A DNA stretch of 64,000 nucleotides, taken from the NCBI RefSeq assembly GCF_020497125.1, contig NW_025422883.1:62001-126000 (forward strand), written 5' to 3'. This document shows positions 1-12,800 of the stretch, piece after piece; position 1 is the first letter of the stretch; the number at the start of each line of letters is the position of its first letter. The DNA is from Mauremys mutica (lineage: Eukaryota; Chordata; Testudines; Geoemydidae). Made by a program: the position numbers and the translations under genes. The notes under the pieces are model-generated. The model had not been told where the DNA came from and did no database searches. It saw only the letters and a list, made by a program, of their open reading frames with translations.

Positions 1-198
1 AGGACCCCGCCTGGGCGGACTCGCTGGGGGAAGCACACGGAGGGGCAGAGGATGCTGAATGCTCCAAGGAGAGACCCAGGAGGTGAAGCTGTGGGAGCTT
101 CTTGCCCTGCAGACAGGCTGCTCCCAGGAAGAGGAGGCTCCCCAGAGTCCTGCCTGGCTTGGTGGGGAGCAGTTCCATCGCCCGGGGACTCCGGGACA
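1..198 (+). repeat. LTR 3' end, cut by the window edge
   Basis: The sequence is nearly the reverse complement of 56188-56390, the LTR on the other side of the window. It ends ggggactccgggaca, close to the gactcc-gtgaca terminus of that family. Only the 3' part is inside the window. Confidence 0.8.
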
Positions 199-793
199 AT
201 CTGCTCCTCAGGCTCGGCCGGGCTCCCCACTCGGCGCCAGGGGATCCTTTGACTCTCAGCGCTGGCGGGTCCCAGCGCCCCGGAGCGCTAGGCGCTGGCT
301 GCCCCCCGAGCAGCGTGAGTCCCAGCCCTGGGACGCAGGCGAGACGCCAGGGCGCACAGGGCAGCACCGGGACGCCACCGGGCAGCAGGTCGGGCAGTGT
401 CTGTTGGGACGTCCCTGCTCCCAGCACCGGGGGGTCTGTGCCCGGGCCCTCCAGCACCAGGGCAAACCGCCCCGAGGGACGCCCAGAAAGGGGCAGGCCA
501 AAGGCACTTGGCCCCCCGGGTGTCGCCCGGCTGCGGGTCCGTGCAGCCGGTGCCCCAGCCCCAGCGCTGCCCCCTGCGGCCCAAGGGAGGGGAGCCCCGG
601 CACGACGGCGAGCAGGGTCCCGATTCAGACACTGCGGTGACAGGCGCTGCCCCTCCCCCATGCCTGGGGACTGGGGGTCTCTGGGCTCGTGCCCACGACC
701 GTGCCATGTCTGGGGCAGCCCCAGGTGCCCTGTGCCCAGCCTCACGGGCAGGGAACGGGGGGGGGCGTTAACCCTTCGTGGGCGGGTACTCAC
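199..793. other. SLIT1 intron, no feature seen
   Basis: GC-rich intron sequence downstream of window exon 26. I see no EGF-like exon on the minus strand and no recognisable repeat. Confidence 0.6.
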
Positions 794-887
794 CGGGGCC
801 CCTCGGCGGTGGCGACGCACTGCGCACGGGGCTGGCAGGGGCTGAGCTCCATGGCGCAGAGATCCAGCAGCTCCTCGCAGGCCCGGC
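794..887 (-). CDS. SLIT1: SLIT1 exon: first part of EGF4 (window exon 26)
   Basis: A 94-nt exon reading '[11 protein letters not shown]', then '[10 protein letters not shown]' and ending 'EGPR' with a split Arg codon. Donor gtgagt (788-793). It is the most downstream SLIT1 exon I can find; the next is beyond the left edge. Confidence 0.88.
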
Positions 888-3800
888 CTGGACAAGGGAG
901 GGGAGAGGCCAGGCTCAGCGGGCGGTGGGCAGTGCCAGCACGGACCCCTCCCGGCCTGCTGCCCGAGCTCCCCCGGGCCCGGCTCCGCGGGACGGACGGG
1001 GGGGAGGGGCGCTGGCCCCACGGCCACGGGGAGCAGGCCGGCGGGTCTGTGCGGGAGGCTGGCACAGGGCACCGCAGCCTGGCAGAGAAGGTCCCCAGGC
1101 CATGTGCTCGCCAGGCTTTCCCCCCTGGTGCCCAGCCAGGCCTCCCTGCTCCGCCTTGCTCGTTCGGCTCCGGGCCAGGGAGAGGCCTGGCCGGTGAAAT
1201 GTCCCCCGGCTCCCACGGGCCTGGGCTGGGACACCGGCTGTCACCACCTGCCCAGCGGCAGGGCCCAGCTCAGGGGAGCAGGGCGGGATGGGCACGGCTG
1301 GCAGCGGGGGCAGGGAGACCTTTCTCCTCCTGGGGAGGGGCTCTGGCCCGTCCACCCAGACTGCCCAGCTGGGGCCCTCGGAGGCCGGTTCCCTGGCGGC
1401 CCTGGGAGGGTCCCTCCTGCCCCTTACCTGTGTAGTGGGGCTGGCACAGACAGGTGGCGTTTCCGAGCCCAGGAAGGCAGGTGCCCCCGTTGGCACAGGC
1501 CTGGTCCTGGTCCTGGCAGGCGTCGGTGATGGCGCTGCAGGTCGGCCCCTCGAATCCTGCTGCACAAAGGCACCTGCCAGGCGGGGAGGAAAACAACCCA
1601 CAGGTAACCCCACAGACCCAGCCGCCCGGCTAACCCCACGGCTGGGCTGGCTCCAAACAGCCCCAGAACCACTGCGCAGCGCCCCCTGCTGGCTCTGCAG
1701 CAATTGTCACCAGACCCCCCCCCCCCCCCCGCTCGCGTTCCCGGGACAGTCAATGGAGCGAGCGACGCCCAGGGGGCCGGGGCAGCACCACCTGCCCTTT
1801 GCAGACACGGCTGCCTTTGAGCCCGCACCCCCCTGGGAGAGGGGGACCCCCCGTCCCCGGGGGAACCGACACCCAGAGCTCCGAGGAGACACCCCAAGGC
1901 AGCGAAAGAGCTGGGACTAGAACCAGCCGCACCCGGCAGCTCCCTGCTCTAGCCCCTGGCGCGCAACCCCTCGGGGCGGGACCCAGGAGTCCTGGGCTCT
2001 GTCCCCCTCCTGCCCAGAGCCAGGCAGAACCCAGGAGTCCTGGGCTCTGTCCCCCTCCCGCCCAGAGCTGGGCACGGGCAGAACCCAGGAGTCCTGGGCT
2101 CTGTCCCCCTCCCACCCAGAGCCGGGCACGGGCAGAACCCAGGAGTCCTGGGCTCTATCCCCCTCCCGCCCAGAGCTGGGCAGAACCCAGGAGTCCTGGG
2201 TTCTATCCCCCTCCCACCCAGAGCTGGGCAGAACCCAGGAGTCCTGGGCTCTGTCCCCCTCCCACCCAGAGCCGGGCACGGGCAGAACCCAGGAGTCCTG
2301 GGCTCTATCCCCCTCCCGCCCAGAGCCGGGCACGGGCAGAACCCAGGAGTCCTGGGCTCTATCCCCCTCCCGCCCAGAGCCAGGTACGGGCAGAACCCAG
2401 GAGTCCTGGGCTCTGTCCCCCTCCCGCCCAGAGCCGGGCATGGGCAGAACCCAGGAGTCCTGGGCTCTGTCCCCCTCCCGCCCAGAGCTGGGCACGGGCA
2501 GAACCCAGGAGTCCTGGGCTCTATCCCCCTCCCGCCCAGAACCGGGCACGGGCAGAACCCAGGAGTCCTGGGCTCTATCCCCCTCCCGCCCAGAGCCAGG
2601 TACGGGCAGAACCCAGGAGTCCTGGGCTCTGTCCCCCTCCCGCCCAGAGCCGGGCACGGGTGGAACCCAGGAGTCCTGGGCTCTATCCCCCTCTCGCCCA
2701 CAGCCGGGCACGGGTGGAACCCAGGAGTCCTGGGCTCTATCCCCCTCCCACCCAGAGCCAGGCATGGCTGTGGCAATGCTGGTGATTAAACCCTGTGCCC
2801 AGTGCCCGCTAGCTCTGAACTGGTGCAGAGCTGCAGAGAGGATCAGGCCAGGAAAGGCTCCAGGACTGGACTGGGCTTCACCTGCTGCAGGAAGCGTCCT
2901 GAGGCCCAGTGCCCGTTGCAGCGTGGGCACCGGGGTGAGGGCTGCGGCACCGCGCCGATCCGTGGGAACCCAGGACGGTCTCTGCACGGGCCCAACCCGG
3001 GATGCACCCAGTCCCGGGCCAGGCTCAGGGCCAGCTGTGAGTCCCATGGTTGTAAAGGGGCGGGAGCAGGGGGTGGGTTCACAGGACGCCCCGTCATAAG
3101 CTGGGCCCGTGTTCAGCCGTGGAAGCACCAAAACCAGCAGTTCCAAGAACCTGCCTGGCCTGAAATCTCTGCTCAGCATCAGTTCACGTCACTGCCAGTG
3201 TGTGTGTGCGTGTGAGTGTGTGCAAGCGCACCGTGTGAGTGCATGTGTATGTACTGGGCTGTGGGGGCGGGCCCCGTGCAGCGTCATACAGTGTGCATGT
3301 GAGTGTGTGTGCAAGTGCCGTGTGCTACTGTGTGTGTGCATGTGCACAGGTGCAAGTGCACAGTGAGTGCATGTGCAAGTGCACGTGTGTGCATGTTGCT
3401 GGTGTGTGCACGCACTGCACGTGTGTAGATGGGTGCAGCATGCATGTGCGTGTTACACGTGTACACACGTGTGTGTGCAAAGGAAGCTGGGGGTGGCTGG
3501 CTGTGGGCCCAGGGCCGTGCTGCCCTCCCCCGGGGTCGGGGCTGCTTGGTTGGCCGTGCCCGGAGCCTCGGCACCTGCTTGGTGAGCTCTGCAAACCCCC
3601 AAGCGCCAGGCTGGCTGGCACGGAGGCTGGGTTGCCGTGGCGACGGGCTGAGGCCATCCAGCGTGGGCGCTGGTGTCGGGGGGGGCACGTGGGGGCAGGG
3701 CTGGCTGTGCCACGCTTCCCAGGGGCCCATTGGCTGCCTCCCTCCGCAGCGCGGGAAGAGACCAGGCTGCCTCCGGCTTCCCGTGGGGAGTGCGTGAGCC

Positions 3801-6800
3801 CCACTCCCAGGGCTGGCGGCTGCGCCCGCCTGGGCCCCCGCCTGCAGGGACCAGCCTGGCACACAGACCTGCTTGGACTCGGGCTCCAGGGGAATCGCGC
3901 CCGGGCACCTGCCCTGGCACTGAGCTCTCACCGCCGGGGAACAGGGCAAGCGGCTGGGCCCGGCGGCATGGGGGGCTCCTGTCTGAGGGACGGAGCAGAG
4001 CACGTGCAGGGATGGGGGGGCGCCCGTGGGCTGCAGCACGGCCCCCCAGTCCCTCACTGCAGCGTCTCCAGCACCTCCCCGCTCCCGCCCCCCAGCCAGC
4101 CCCACCCGGCCTTGGCCCGCGGGGTCCCAGCCCCCTGGGCTCTGAGCTTGCACGGCAGCCGGGCCCAGGTCTCAAGCTGCGGGAGGTTCCCCCCTCGCTC
4201 CCAGCCCCTCGGAGAGCCACTGAGCGCAGCTCTGGGGGATGCGCCCTGGGAGCCGGCCGCACAGGCCATCCCCGCCGCACTGAGCCGTCCCGCGGCAGGT
4301 CTCCAGACTCTGCTCCGGCCCCGAGTGCGTGGGGTGGGGAGCCGGGAACCCCAGCCATGCCGGCGGCAGGCGAGTCCCAGATCCACCCTGGGAGCCACGG
4401 TGCAGCGTCACACGACCCTGCGCTGGGCACCGCCCGGCCCTGCGTGGGTGCCCAGTGCCGTCCCCTGGTGCCCCATCTCCAGGGGTCCCACAGCCATAAC
4501 CCCCACGCTCACACTCACGTGAACCCAGCTCCCTCCCGCTCCGGGGGCTGGCAGGTCCCGCCGTTGGCACAGGGGCTACTGGAGCAGCTGTCCACGGGCT
4601 CCTCGCAGTCCTTGCCCTGGGGACGGAGAGCTGGAAGCTAGGAGCTGGTCACAGCACAGGCCGCGCGGTCCCCGTCCAGTCCCTGGACCCTTTCATGAGC
4701 AATACCCTGGCAGAGCCCCATCCTGTGGGGAGCGGTGCCCCGCCAGGCAGGCTCGGGGGGCAGCAGCTGAGCCCAGCAGGCAGCGGGTGCGAGTGCCCCC
4801 CCCCCGATCTGGGGTGTTGGCAGAGCCCTGGGCTCCTGCTCACGTCTTGCTGCCCGTGACATGCAGTGGGAGGCAGCGACAGCGAACGAATGCCCAGCCC
4901 CCCCCGTTCACCTTGTACCCGCTGGGGCAGGCGCAGCGGTAGGCGGCCAGCGGGTCCTTGTGGCAGGTGCCTTGGTTCTGGCACGGGCTGGAGAGGCAGG
5001 GCTCACACTTGGCCTGGATGCTCAGGGCCGGCGGACCTGGCGGGGGGAAGGTCCCGAGAGTTACAAAGGAGGGTCCCTGGAGCCCGCTGGCAGCGTGTGA
5101 CCGTGTGGGAGGACGCGGAGGCACAGGCCCAGCCGCCGTTTGAGCCAGGGCGCTTCGGGCTCGGGGCCGTACTCCCAGGGCCGGCTAAGCCACGGCTGGG
5201 CTACGCAGGGAGGTGTTCGAGCACCGTGCCAGGCAGCCGGCGCCGAGCGCAGCATGACCGTCCCTGGAGCACAGCGGGGGCAGCTCCCTGCGCTCAGCCA
5301 CTGGCTGCAATGGGCTGGGGGTCCGGGGGGCAGGAGCAGGGGTCTATGGCCAGGCTGATTGCCCCGTCTGACCGCCGGCACAACCCAGGCCAGGGACCCT
5401 CCCCAAGGCCCCGAGCTCCTGGAACTGGTTCCGAGAGAGCCGTCCGATGCAAAGCCTCCAGCGACGGGGAACCCGCCCCGTGCCCTGCGAGGGGCCAGTG
5501 GGTAATTGTCCTCCCTGTTCAATGGGAATGTCTGGCTCCAGCAGGGCTGTCCCTAGCCAAACCTCCCCTCCCCAGGGCGACACACACAGACCGGGATCGA
5601 GCCGCCTCCCAGCCAGCAGACACTGAGCAGCCGGAGCTCCAGCCGCCTCCTGCCCTACGGCAGGCTTCCAGCCCCTGAACCAGACTCAGCGCAGCCACGG
5701 CCACGAGCCCTGTGATCACCTCATCTGAGCTGTGCCCAGCACGAGCCACGCGATGGCCCTGGAGTCACTGTGCTCTGCACCAGGCCAGAAACCGCCCAGC
5801 TCCGTTCGGCAATGGCCAGTGATGGAGAATCCGCCCGAGGCCGGGTAACGCGGTCCAGGGGCTAGTGACTGTCACTGGTAAAGAAACACCGTTTCCCATC
5901 TGCACATCCAGCCACTGGCCCGTGGGAGACCTTCCTCGGCCGGAGGGTTAAACACCTGTTCCCCAGGCAGTGCCGGCAGGCTGGGCTCCAGCCACCCTTA
6001 GCCACCTCCTTGTTGAGCTAAATAGATTGAGCTCCTGGAGTCTCACGATCAGGCCGGTTTTCTAACCCTTTAATCATTCCCGTGGCTCTTCTCTGACCCC
6101 CCCAATCTACCCGCATCCTTCTTGGCTTTGTGGGCACCAGCACTGGACACAGGAGCCCAGCAGCAGTCACACCAGTGCCAAACCCAGAGGTAAAATAACC
6201 TCCCTGCTCCTTCTTGAGCCCCCTGTTCATGCAGCCCAGGGTCACACTGGCCCTTCTGGCCTCCCACTGGGAGCTCCTGTTCAGCTGAGTGGCCACCCTG
6301 AGCCTCGTGGTTTTCAGCGTCCCCCGTCGGGTGAGTAGGGCCGAGGGCTTGTGCCCAGAGCTCGTTACAAACGCAGGCAGAGTCCCAGCCCTGTCAGGCA
6401 GCGAGGCCGTCACCCAACCAGCCCTGCCAGGCGTGTGTCTAACCCCCACGATGGGGATCCTGCATCCTCCCGCAGGAGCCTGGCCCAGAGCTTTGCTGCC
6501 CTGAGCGTTCGTTTTCCGAACACCAAACCGAAATCCCCGGCTGCTTGTCCGGCCTGCAGTGGGCGTGGGGACCTGATCCCCGTCCCCTTTAGAACCGCCC
6601 TGCGCATACGCTCTCAGGTCCCCCCCAGCCCTGGCTCCAGCCTGAACACACCCAGGTTTCACCCCTTCCTCAGCGCTCAGGGTATCGACCCCTCCGAGCG
6701 TCGCTGTTGCTCCCCTGGGGTCCCCAGCTCGCCAAGTCACCGCACACCTGGGGCTAGTGACTGTTTGTGGGTCCCTGTTACAGATGTTACACAGTGTAGG

Positions 6801-9800
6801 GCCAAGAACCCCTCCCCGCGGGCCCCCACTGGCCACATGCCTGCCCCGTGCCGAGCCCCCCTCAGTCACGTTTGGGACCGAGCAGCCAGCCAGCTCCTGC
6901 CCCGCTCCCCGTGTGCCAAGGCCGGTTTGTGGGGGTCTCGTTTGCAATGGCCACTAGCACGTGCACCCCAAGCCTGGAGCCCATCGAACGGGAGCCTGGC
7001 GAGGCGGAGCGGCTCCGTTTCAGTCCCTGCCAATCCTCGGGGAAGCGGGGGCAGCGCTGACCCGCCGGGCTGAAGCGGGGCCCGTGCCTGGCGGGGTGAG
7101 TCTCCACCTCTGTGGGACAGTCTGTAAAGCTGCCGCCGCCGCCCTGGGTTTCAAGCCCTGTTTGGTCAGTGCAGCGTGGGCCGGCTCTGGGGCCGAGGGG
7201 TTAAAACGGGCTCATCTCCCCAGCAGGCCTAGCGAGGGGGGGTCATTTCTCAGAGTCACTCGGCTGCTGACCGAGACCCCACAGGGCTCCTCTGTGGTCT
7301 CGGGGTAGCGACCGGCCAGTGGCACTCGGCACCAGCCAGATCGGCCCCAAGGCCCCGCTCCCTCTGTGGCCGGTCTGTGAGTGGCCGGTGCAGCCGCTGT
7401 GGGGTGAGCCGCCCCCCACGCAGGTCTCGTCCTGGTCTCCAGTACCTGGCTCAGCCCCTGGGGCCTGGGGGTCTCACGTGCTGCTGGAATTCCGGCTCCG
7501 CCCCCTGGGGGGTCCTGTCGCCCCAATAAATATCTGCTCCTGATTGGGGAGCATGGCCTGAACTGGTGCCTCTTGCTGCCGGGGAGTCAAAGTCCTCCTG
7601 GGAACGTGAGAGCTGCCTGCCCGGCCCAGGGCCCCGGTGTCCCTTTCGCCCTGGGGGGCTGTGCTGGGGGCTGGCCCCAGGGACCCCCAACCCCGCAGCA
7701 GGGACAGGCACAAGGACAAGGCAGCGTTTGCACCTGCTGACCCACGCCCAGCAGGTGCAAAGCCCGGTTAGATCAGTCGCTGCAGAGCCCTGCGGTGCGG
7801 CCTGCACTCAGGGCGGGTCTGCTGGCGCTGGCGAGGCACCGGGCGTTCTGCCGCGCTGTGACCAGTGCCGGGGGGTTACCGACCGTGACTAGCTACAGCC
7901 AGCCCTGGCTGCTAGGGTCTGACTCCACGGAGTGTCCTCCTCTCCCCGCCGAGGGTCTGGCTGGACCGAAGCGGGGCTCAGCCGTCAGACTCACCCACTG
8001 GCCGGCGTGGGCCAGGAGTCGCGAGTCACAGACACTTGGAGCCAGGCCCTGGCTCCGGGAGCAGAGCTGCCCTTCTGCAGCCAGGCACCTTTCCCGGCCC
8101 AGCCCCTGTGCCAGGCCCCGCATTGTCCAGAGAGCCCCGACACGCTAGGCCGGGGCCAAGCCAGAGCCAGCCGCTGGAGCTGAAGCCAGAGCCATTCCCA
8201 GTAGAACTAAGGGGAACCCCATTTCCAGCCGGCAGGGAATTAACGCCGGAGCAGCACGCCGAGGGCCCAGGGCTGGACTCCTCTCCCTGACCGACACGCT
8301 CCAGCTCAGCCGGGGGTACGTCCGCCCAGCAACCAGCCAGCTGCTCTCCGCCGGCAGGGCTGGAAAGCTGCTGGGGAGACGTCTGGGCTCTGGGTCCCGG
8401 AACCCGGGCTGCAGCCTGAGCCGCAATGTCTACACAGCCGAGCTTAGCGCTGCGAGCCCCCGTCGGCTGAGCCCACCCGCTGCGGCCAGGGGTAGACGTA
8501 CTCCAGTGCGACAGGGCTGGAGGCAGAATCCAGGGCAGGTTCTCCGGCCTGCGCTGTGCAGGACGTCCGATGGGCTGCTCGGCAGGGTCCCTCGTGGCCC
8601 TGACGTCTCTGGCTCTCGCAGCAGCCCAGGAGGATCAGCGGAGGGAAACTGAGGCACAGGGTTGGGGCGGGGCTTTGCCACATGGAGAAGGTGTCTCAGA
8701 GCTGGGTGTAGGGCTCAGGACCCCCTGGGTCCAAGCTCTGCATGTGACCCACGGCAGCACACGATCCCCTGCCTGCAGCGACCCCAGCCGGCCCATTCGC
8801 TCCAGCGTTAGCCCGCGGGGGTGACAGCCAGGGCAAGGGTCAGAGTCCACGGGACCCTGTCGGTGCCCAGGCGCTGAATGGGCCCCTCACCTTGGCACTC
8901 AAACTTCTTGGCCGGGGTGGTGAGCAGCAGCTTGCCTTCCATGTCGGGCGGGCCGGCGCAGCGGGCGATGCCGGGTTCCTTGTAGCCCGTTTTGACCCAG
9001 CCCGAGAGCCAGCGCAGGTGGCAGTCGCAGTGCAGGGGGTTGGCCCCGATGGCGCTGCACAGGGGAGACAAGAGCAAAGGCCAGTCAGCGAGACCTGGCC
9101 CCTGGCCCCGGGGCGGGACGAGCCCGCCTGGCCCTACTCCCTTCGCAGCCCCTGGGCTGAGCGAGGCCAGCTGGCAGGGCCGGCGCTCCATGGCAGCTGC
9201 TGGTGCCCCCACCCGCGGGTGCGGGAAGACAAGGGTGCAGTGCCAAGGCACCTCCTCCAGGGGGCACACCGCTCCCACAAAGCCAGCGCCAGCTGCAGAG
9301 CCGGGAGCAGCTCCAGCCCCTGGGGCAGGCGGGAGCCCCCGTTCCCCAGAGCCAGGCGAGTGGCGTCCCGGCCTGTCCCGGCCTGCTCCAAGGTGCCCTG
9401 GGAAGGAGGCAGTCCTGGGCCCCCCCCTGGGGCCCCCCTCCTAGGAGCAATCGGACGCCGCTGCCCCAGGGCACGTCCTGCTCCCCGGGGATTCGGCCCT
9501 TGGCTGCCCGCCTGCTGCGGTGTCTCCTGTAGCCGACGGGTGCCCCCATCAGGGGCTGGCTGGCCTGGGCCAGTGGGATCGTAGCTAAAAGGCCGAGAAG
9601 CCGCCCGGCCCCGCAGCGCAGAGGGATGGCGCCCGCCAGCAGCACGGAGCAGCCGGGTCCCCTCTGCACTTGCTGGGTCCCGCGTCAGCGGCACTGGAGC
9701 TGCGGCCCCAGCCAGCTCGTGCTGAGAGCCCCCCATAACGCGGCAGGGAGCCGGGGGCATGGCCGGGGCAGCACTCGCGGCACAGGTCGCACGGCGGTGA

Positions 9801-12800
9801 CGGCAAGGCCTCGGCCACGTGTCGCCCGCCAGGCTGCAGAGAGAAGCTGGAACCCGGCCCCAGGCGTGGCCTGATGGTGCTGACCCCAGAAGGAAAGACC
9901 CCCCCGCACACCCGGCAGTGATTCTCTCCTGCCCTTTGGGGCCTGTCTGCGATCCCTGGGCTCTGCGGGGAGCCCAGCCTGGCACCGTGCGGCCTTCCCG
10001 GGGCAGCCAGGCGCAGGGAGCTACTCACAGGTGGGACAAGGAGGTGACGTCGGCGAAGATGCCCTCTGGCAGGCCGGAGACGTCGTTGCCATGCAGAGAC
10101 CTGTGGGAACAAGAGGCTCTGAGCCCAGAGGGCGCCGGCAGCTTGGGATCAAGGCTGATGCCAACACAGGGCCAGAGTGTGCCACCGGGGCAGCCTGTGC
10201 ACTTCCATCAGAGTCAGGCACGCGCCCGCCCAGCGCGGTGCCCGGGGGGACACCCAGGCAGCTTAGACACTCGGGCTATATCCACATGGAGTCAGCGGAG
10301 CAGCAGTCCCGCCCCTCGCCCACCCCCACCCCCGTTCACTGGCACTGCGCAGCGTCCGCCCGGCACCTTCCCCAGACCCCCGTCCCCTGGCACAGCACAG
10401 CGTCCGCCCGGCATCTTCCACAGCCCCCCGTCCCCTGGCACTGCGCAGCGTCCGCCCGGCACCTTCCCCAGCCCCCCGTCCCCTGGCACTGCGCAGCGTC
10501 CACCCGGCACCTTCCCCAGCCCCCCGTCCCCTGGCACTGCACCGCGTCTGCCCGGCACCTTCCCCGGCCCCCCGTTCACTGGCACTGCACCGCGTCAGCC
10601 CAGCACCTTCCCCAGCCTCCCGTTCACTGGCACTGCGCAGCGTCAGCCCGGCACCTTCCCCAGCCCCCCGTCCCCTGGCACTGCTCAGCGTCTGCCCGGC
10701 ACCTTCCCCAGCCCCCCGTCCCCTGGCACTGCTCCGCGTCTGCCCGGCACCTTCCCCAGCTCCCCAATCCCTGGCACTGCACCGCGTCCACCCGGCACCT
10801 TCCCCGGCCCCCCAGCCCTTGGCACTGCACCACGTCAGCCCGGCACCTTCCCCAGCCCCCCGTCCCCTGGCACTGCACTATGTCAGCCCGGCACCTTCCC
10901 CGTCCCCCCGTCCCCTGGCACTGCACTACGTCAGCCCGGCACCTTCCCCGGCCCCCCGTTCACTGGCACTGCACCGCGTCAGCCCAGCACCTTCCCCGGC
11001 CCCCCCGTTCACTGGCACTGCACCGCGTCAGCCCTGCACCTTCCCCGGCCCCCCGTCCCTTGGCACTGCACCGCGTCAGCCCCGCACCTTCCCCGGCCCC
11101 CCGTTCACTGGCACTGCGCAGCGTCAGCCCGGCACCTTCCCCAGCCCCCCGTCCCCTGGCACTGCACCGCGTCCGCCCGGCACCTTCCCCAGACCCCCAG
11201 CCCCTGGCACTGCACAGCGTCCGCCCGGCATCTTCCACAGCCCCCCGTCCCCTGGCACTGCACCGCGTCTGCCCGGCACCTTCCCCGGCCCCCCGTTCAC
11301 TGGCACTGCACCGCGTCAGCCCAGCACCTTCCCCAGCCTCCCGTTCACTGGCACTGCGCAGCGTCAGCCCGGCACCTTCCCCAGCCCCCCGTCCCCTGGC
11401 ACTGCACCGCGTCTGCCCGGCACCTTCCCCAGCCCCCCGTCCCCTGGCACTGCACCGCGTCTGCCCGGCACCTTCCCCAGCTCCCCAATCCCTGGCACTG
11501 CACCGCGTCCACCCGGCACCTTCCCCGGCCCCCCAGCCCTTGGCACTGCACCGCGTCAGCCCGGCACCTTCCCCAGCCCCCCGTCCCCTGGCACTGCACT
11601 ATGTCAGCCCGGCACCTTCCCCGTCCCCCCGTCCCCTGGCACTGCACTACGTCAGCCCGGCACCTTCCCCGGCCCCCCGTTCACTGGCACTGCACCGCGT
11701 CAGCCCAGCACCTTCCCCGGCCCCCCCGTTCACTGGCACTGCACCGCGTCAGCCCAGCACCTTCCCCGGCCCCCCGTTCACTGGCACTGCACCGCGTCAG
11801 CCCAGCACCTTCCCCGGCCCCCCGTTCACTGGCACTGCGCAGCGTCCACCCGGCACCTTCCCCGGCCCCCCAGCCCTTGGCACTGCACCACGTCAGCCCG
11901 GCACCTTCCCCAGCCTCCCGTCCCCTGGCACTGCACCGCTTCTGCCCAGCACCTTCCCCAGCCCCCCGTTCACTGGCACTACACCGCGTCCGCCCGGCAC
12001 CTTCCCCAGCCCCCCATTCACTGGCACTGCACCGCGTCCGCCCGGCACCTTCCCCGGCTCCCCAGCCCCTGGCACTGCACCACGTCAGCCTGGCACCTTC
12101 CCCAGCCCCCCGTTCACTGGCACAGCACCGCGTCCGCCCGGCACCTTCCCCAGCCTCCCGTTCACTGGCACTGCACCGCGTCTGCCCAGCACCTTCCCCA
12201 GCCCCCCGTTCACTGGCACTGCGCAGCGTCCGCCCGGCACCTTCCCCAGCCCCCAGTCCCCTGGCACTGCACAGCGTCCGCCCGGCACCTTCCCCAGCCC
12301 CCCGTCCCCTGGCACTGCACTACGTCAGCCCGGCACCTTCTCCGGCCCCCCGTTCACTGGCACTGCACCGCTTCAGCCCGGCACCTTCACCAGCCCCCCA
12401 GCTCCTGGCACTGCACAGCGTCCGCCCGGCACCTTCCCCAGCCCCCCATTCACTGGCACTGCACAGTGTCCGCCCGGCACCTTCCCCAGCTCCCCAGCCC
12501 CTGGCACTGCACAGCATTCGCCCGGCACCTTCCCCAGCGCCCCAGCCCCTGGCACTGCGCAGCGTCCGCCCGGCACCTTCCTCAGCCCCCCGTTCACTGG
12601 CACTGCACCGCGTCAGCCCGGCACCTTCACCAACCCCCCAGCCCCTGGCACTGCACAGCGTCCGCCCGGCACCTTCCCCAGCCCCCCGTCCCCTGGCAGT
12701 GCGCTGCGTCCGCCCAGGGGCACCGTCCCCAGCCTCCTGCTGCAGAGCCGAGCCGGGACACACGTCCTGACACCGTACACCTCACCCCCTGGAGCTGTGG

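Noticed and set aside
1949..3179. Repetitive 275- and 420-codon frames
   Set aside because: Translations of the 46-54-bp array; no start context, no conserved domain.
7500..7545. aataaa near 7525 as a poly(A) site of a plus-strand gene
   Set aside because: No upstream exon, splice pattern or LTR end supports it.
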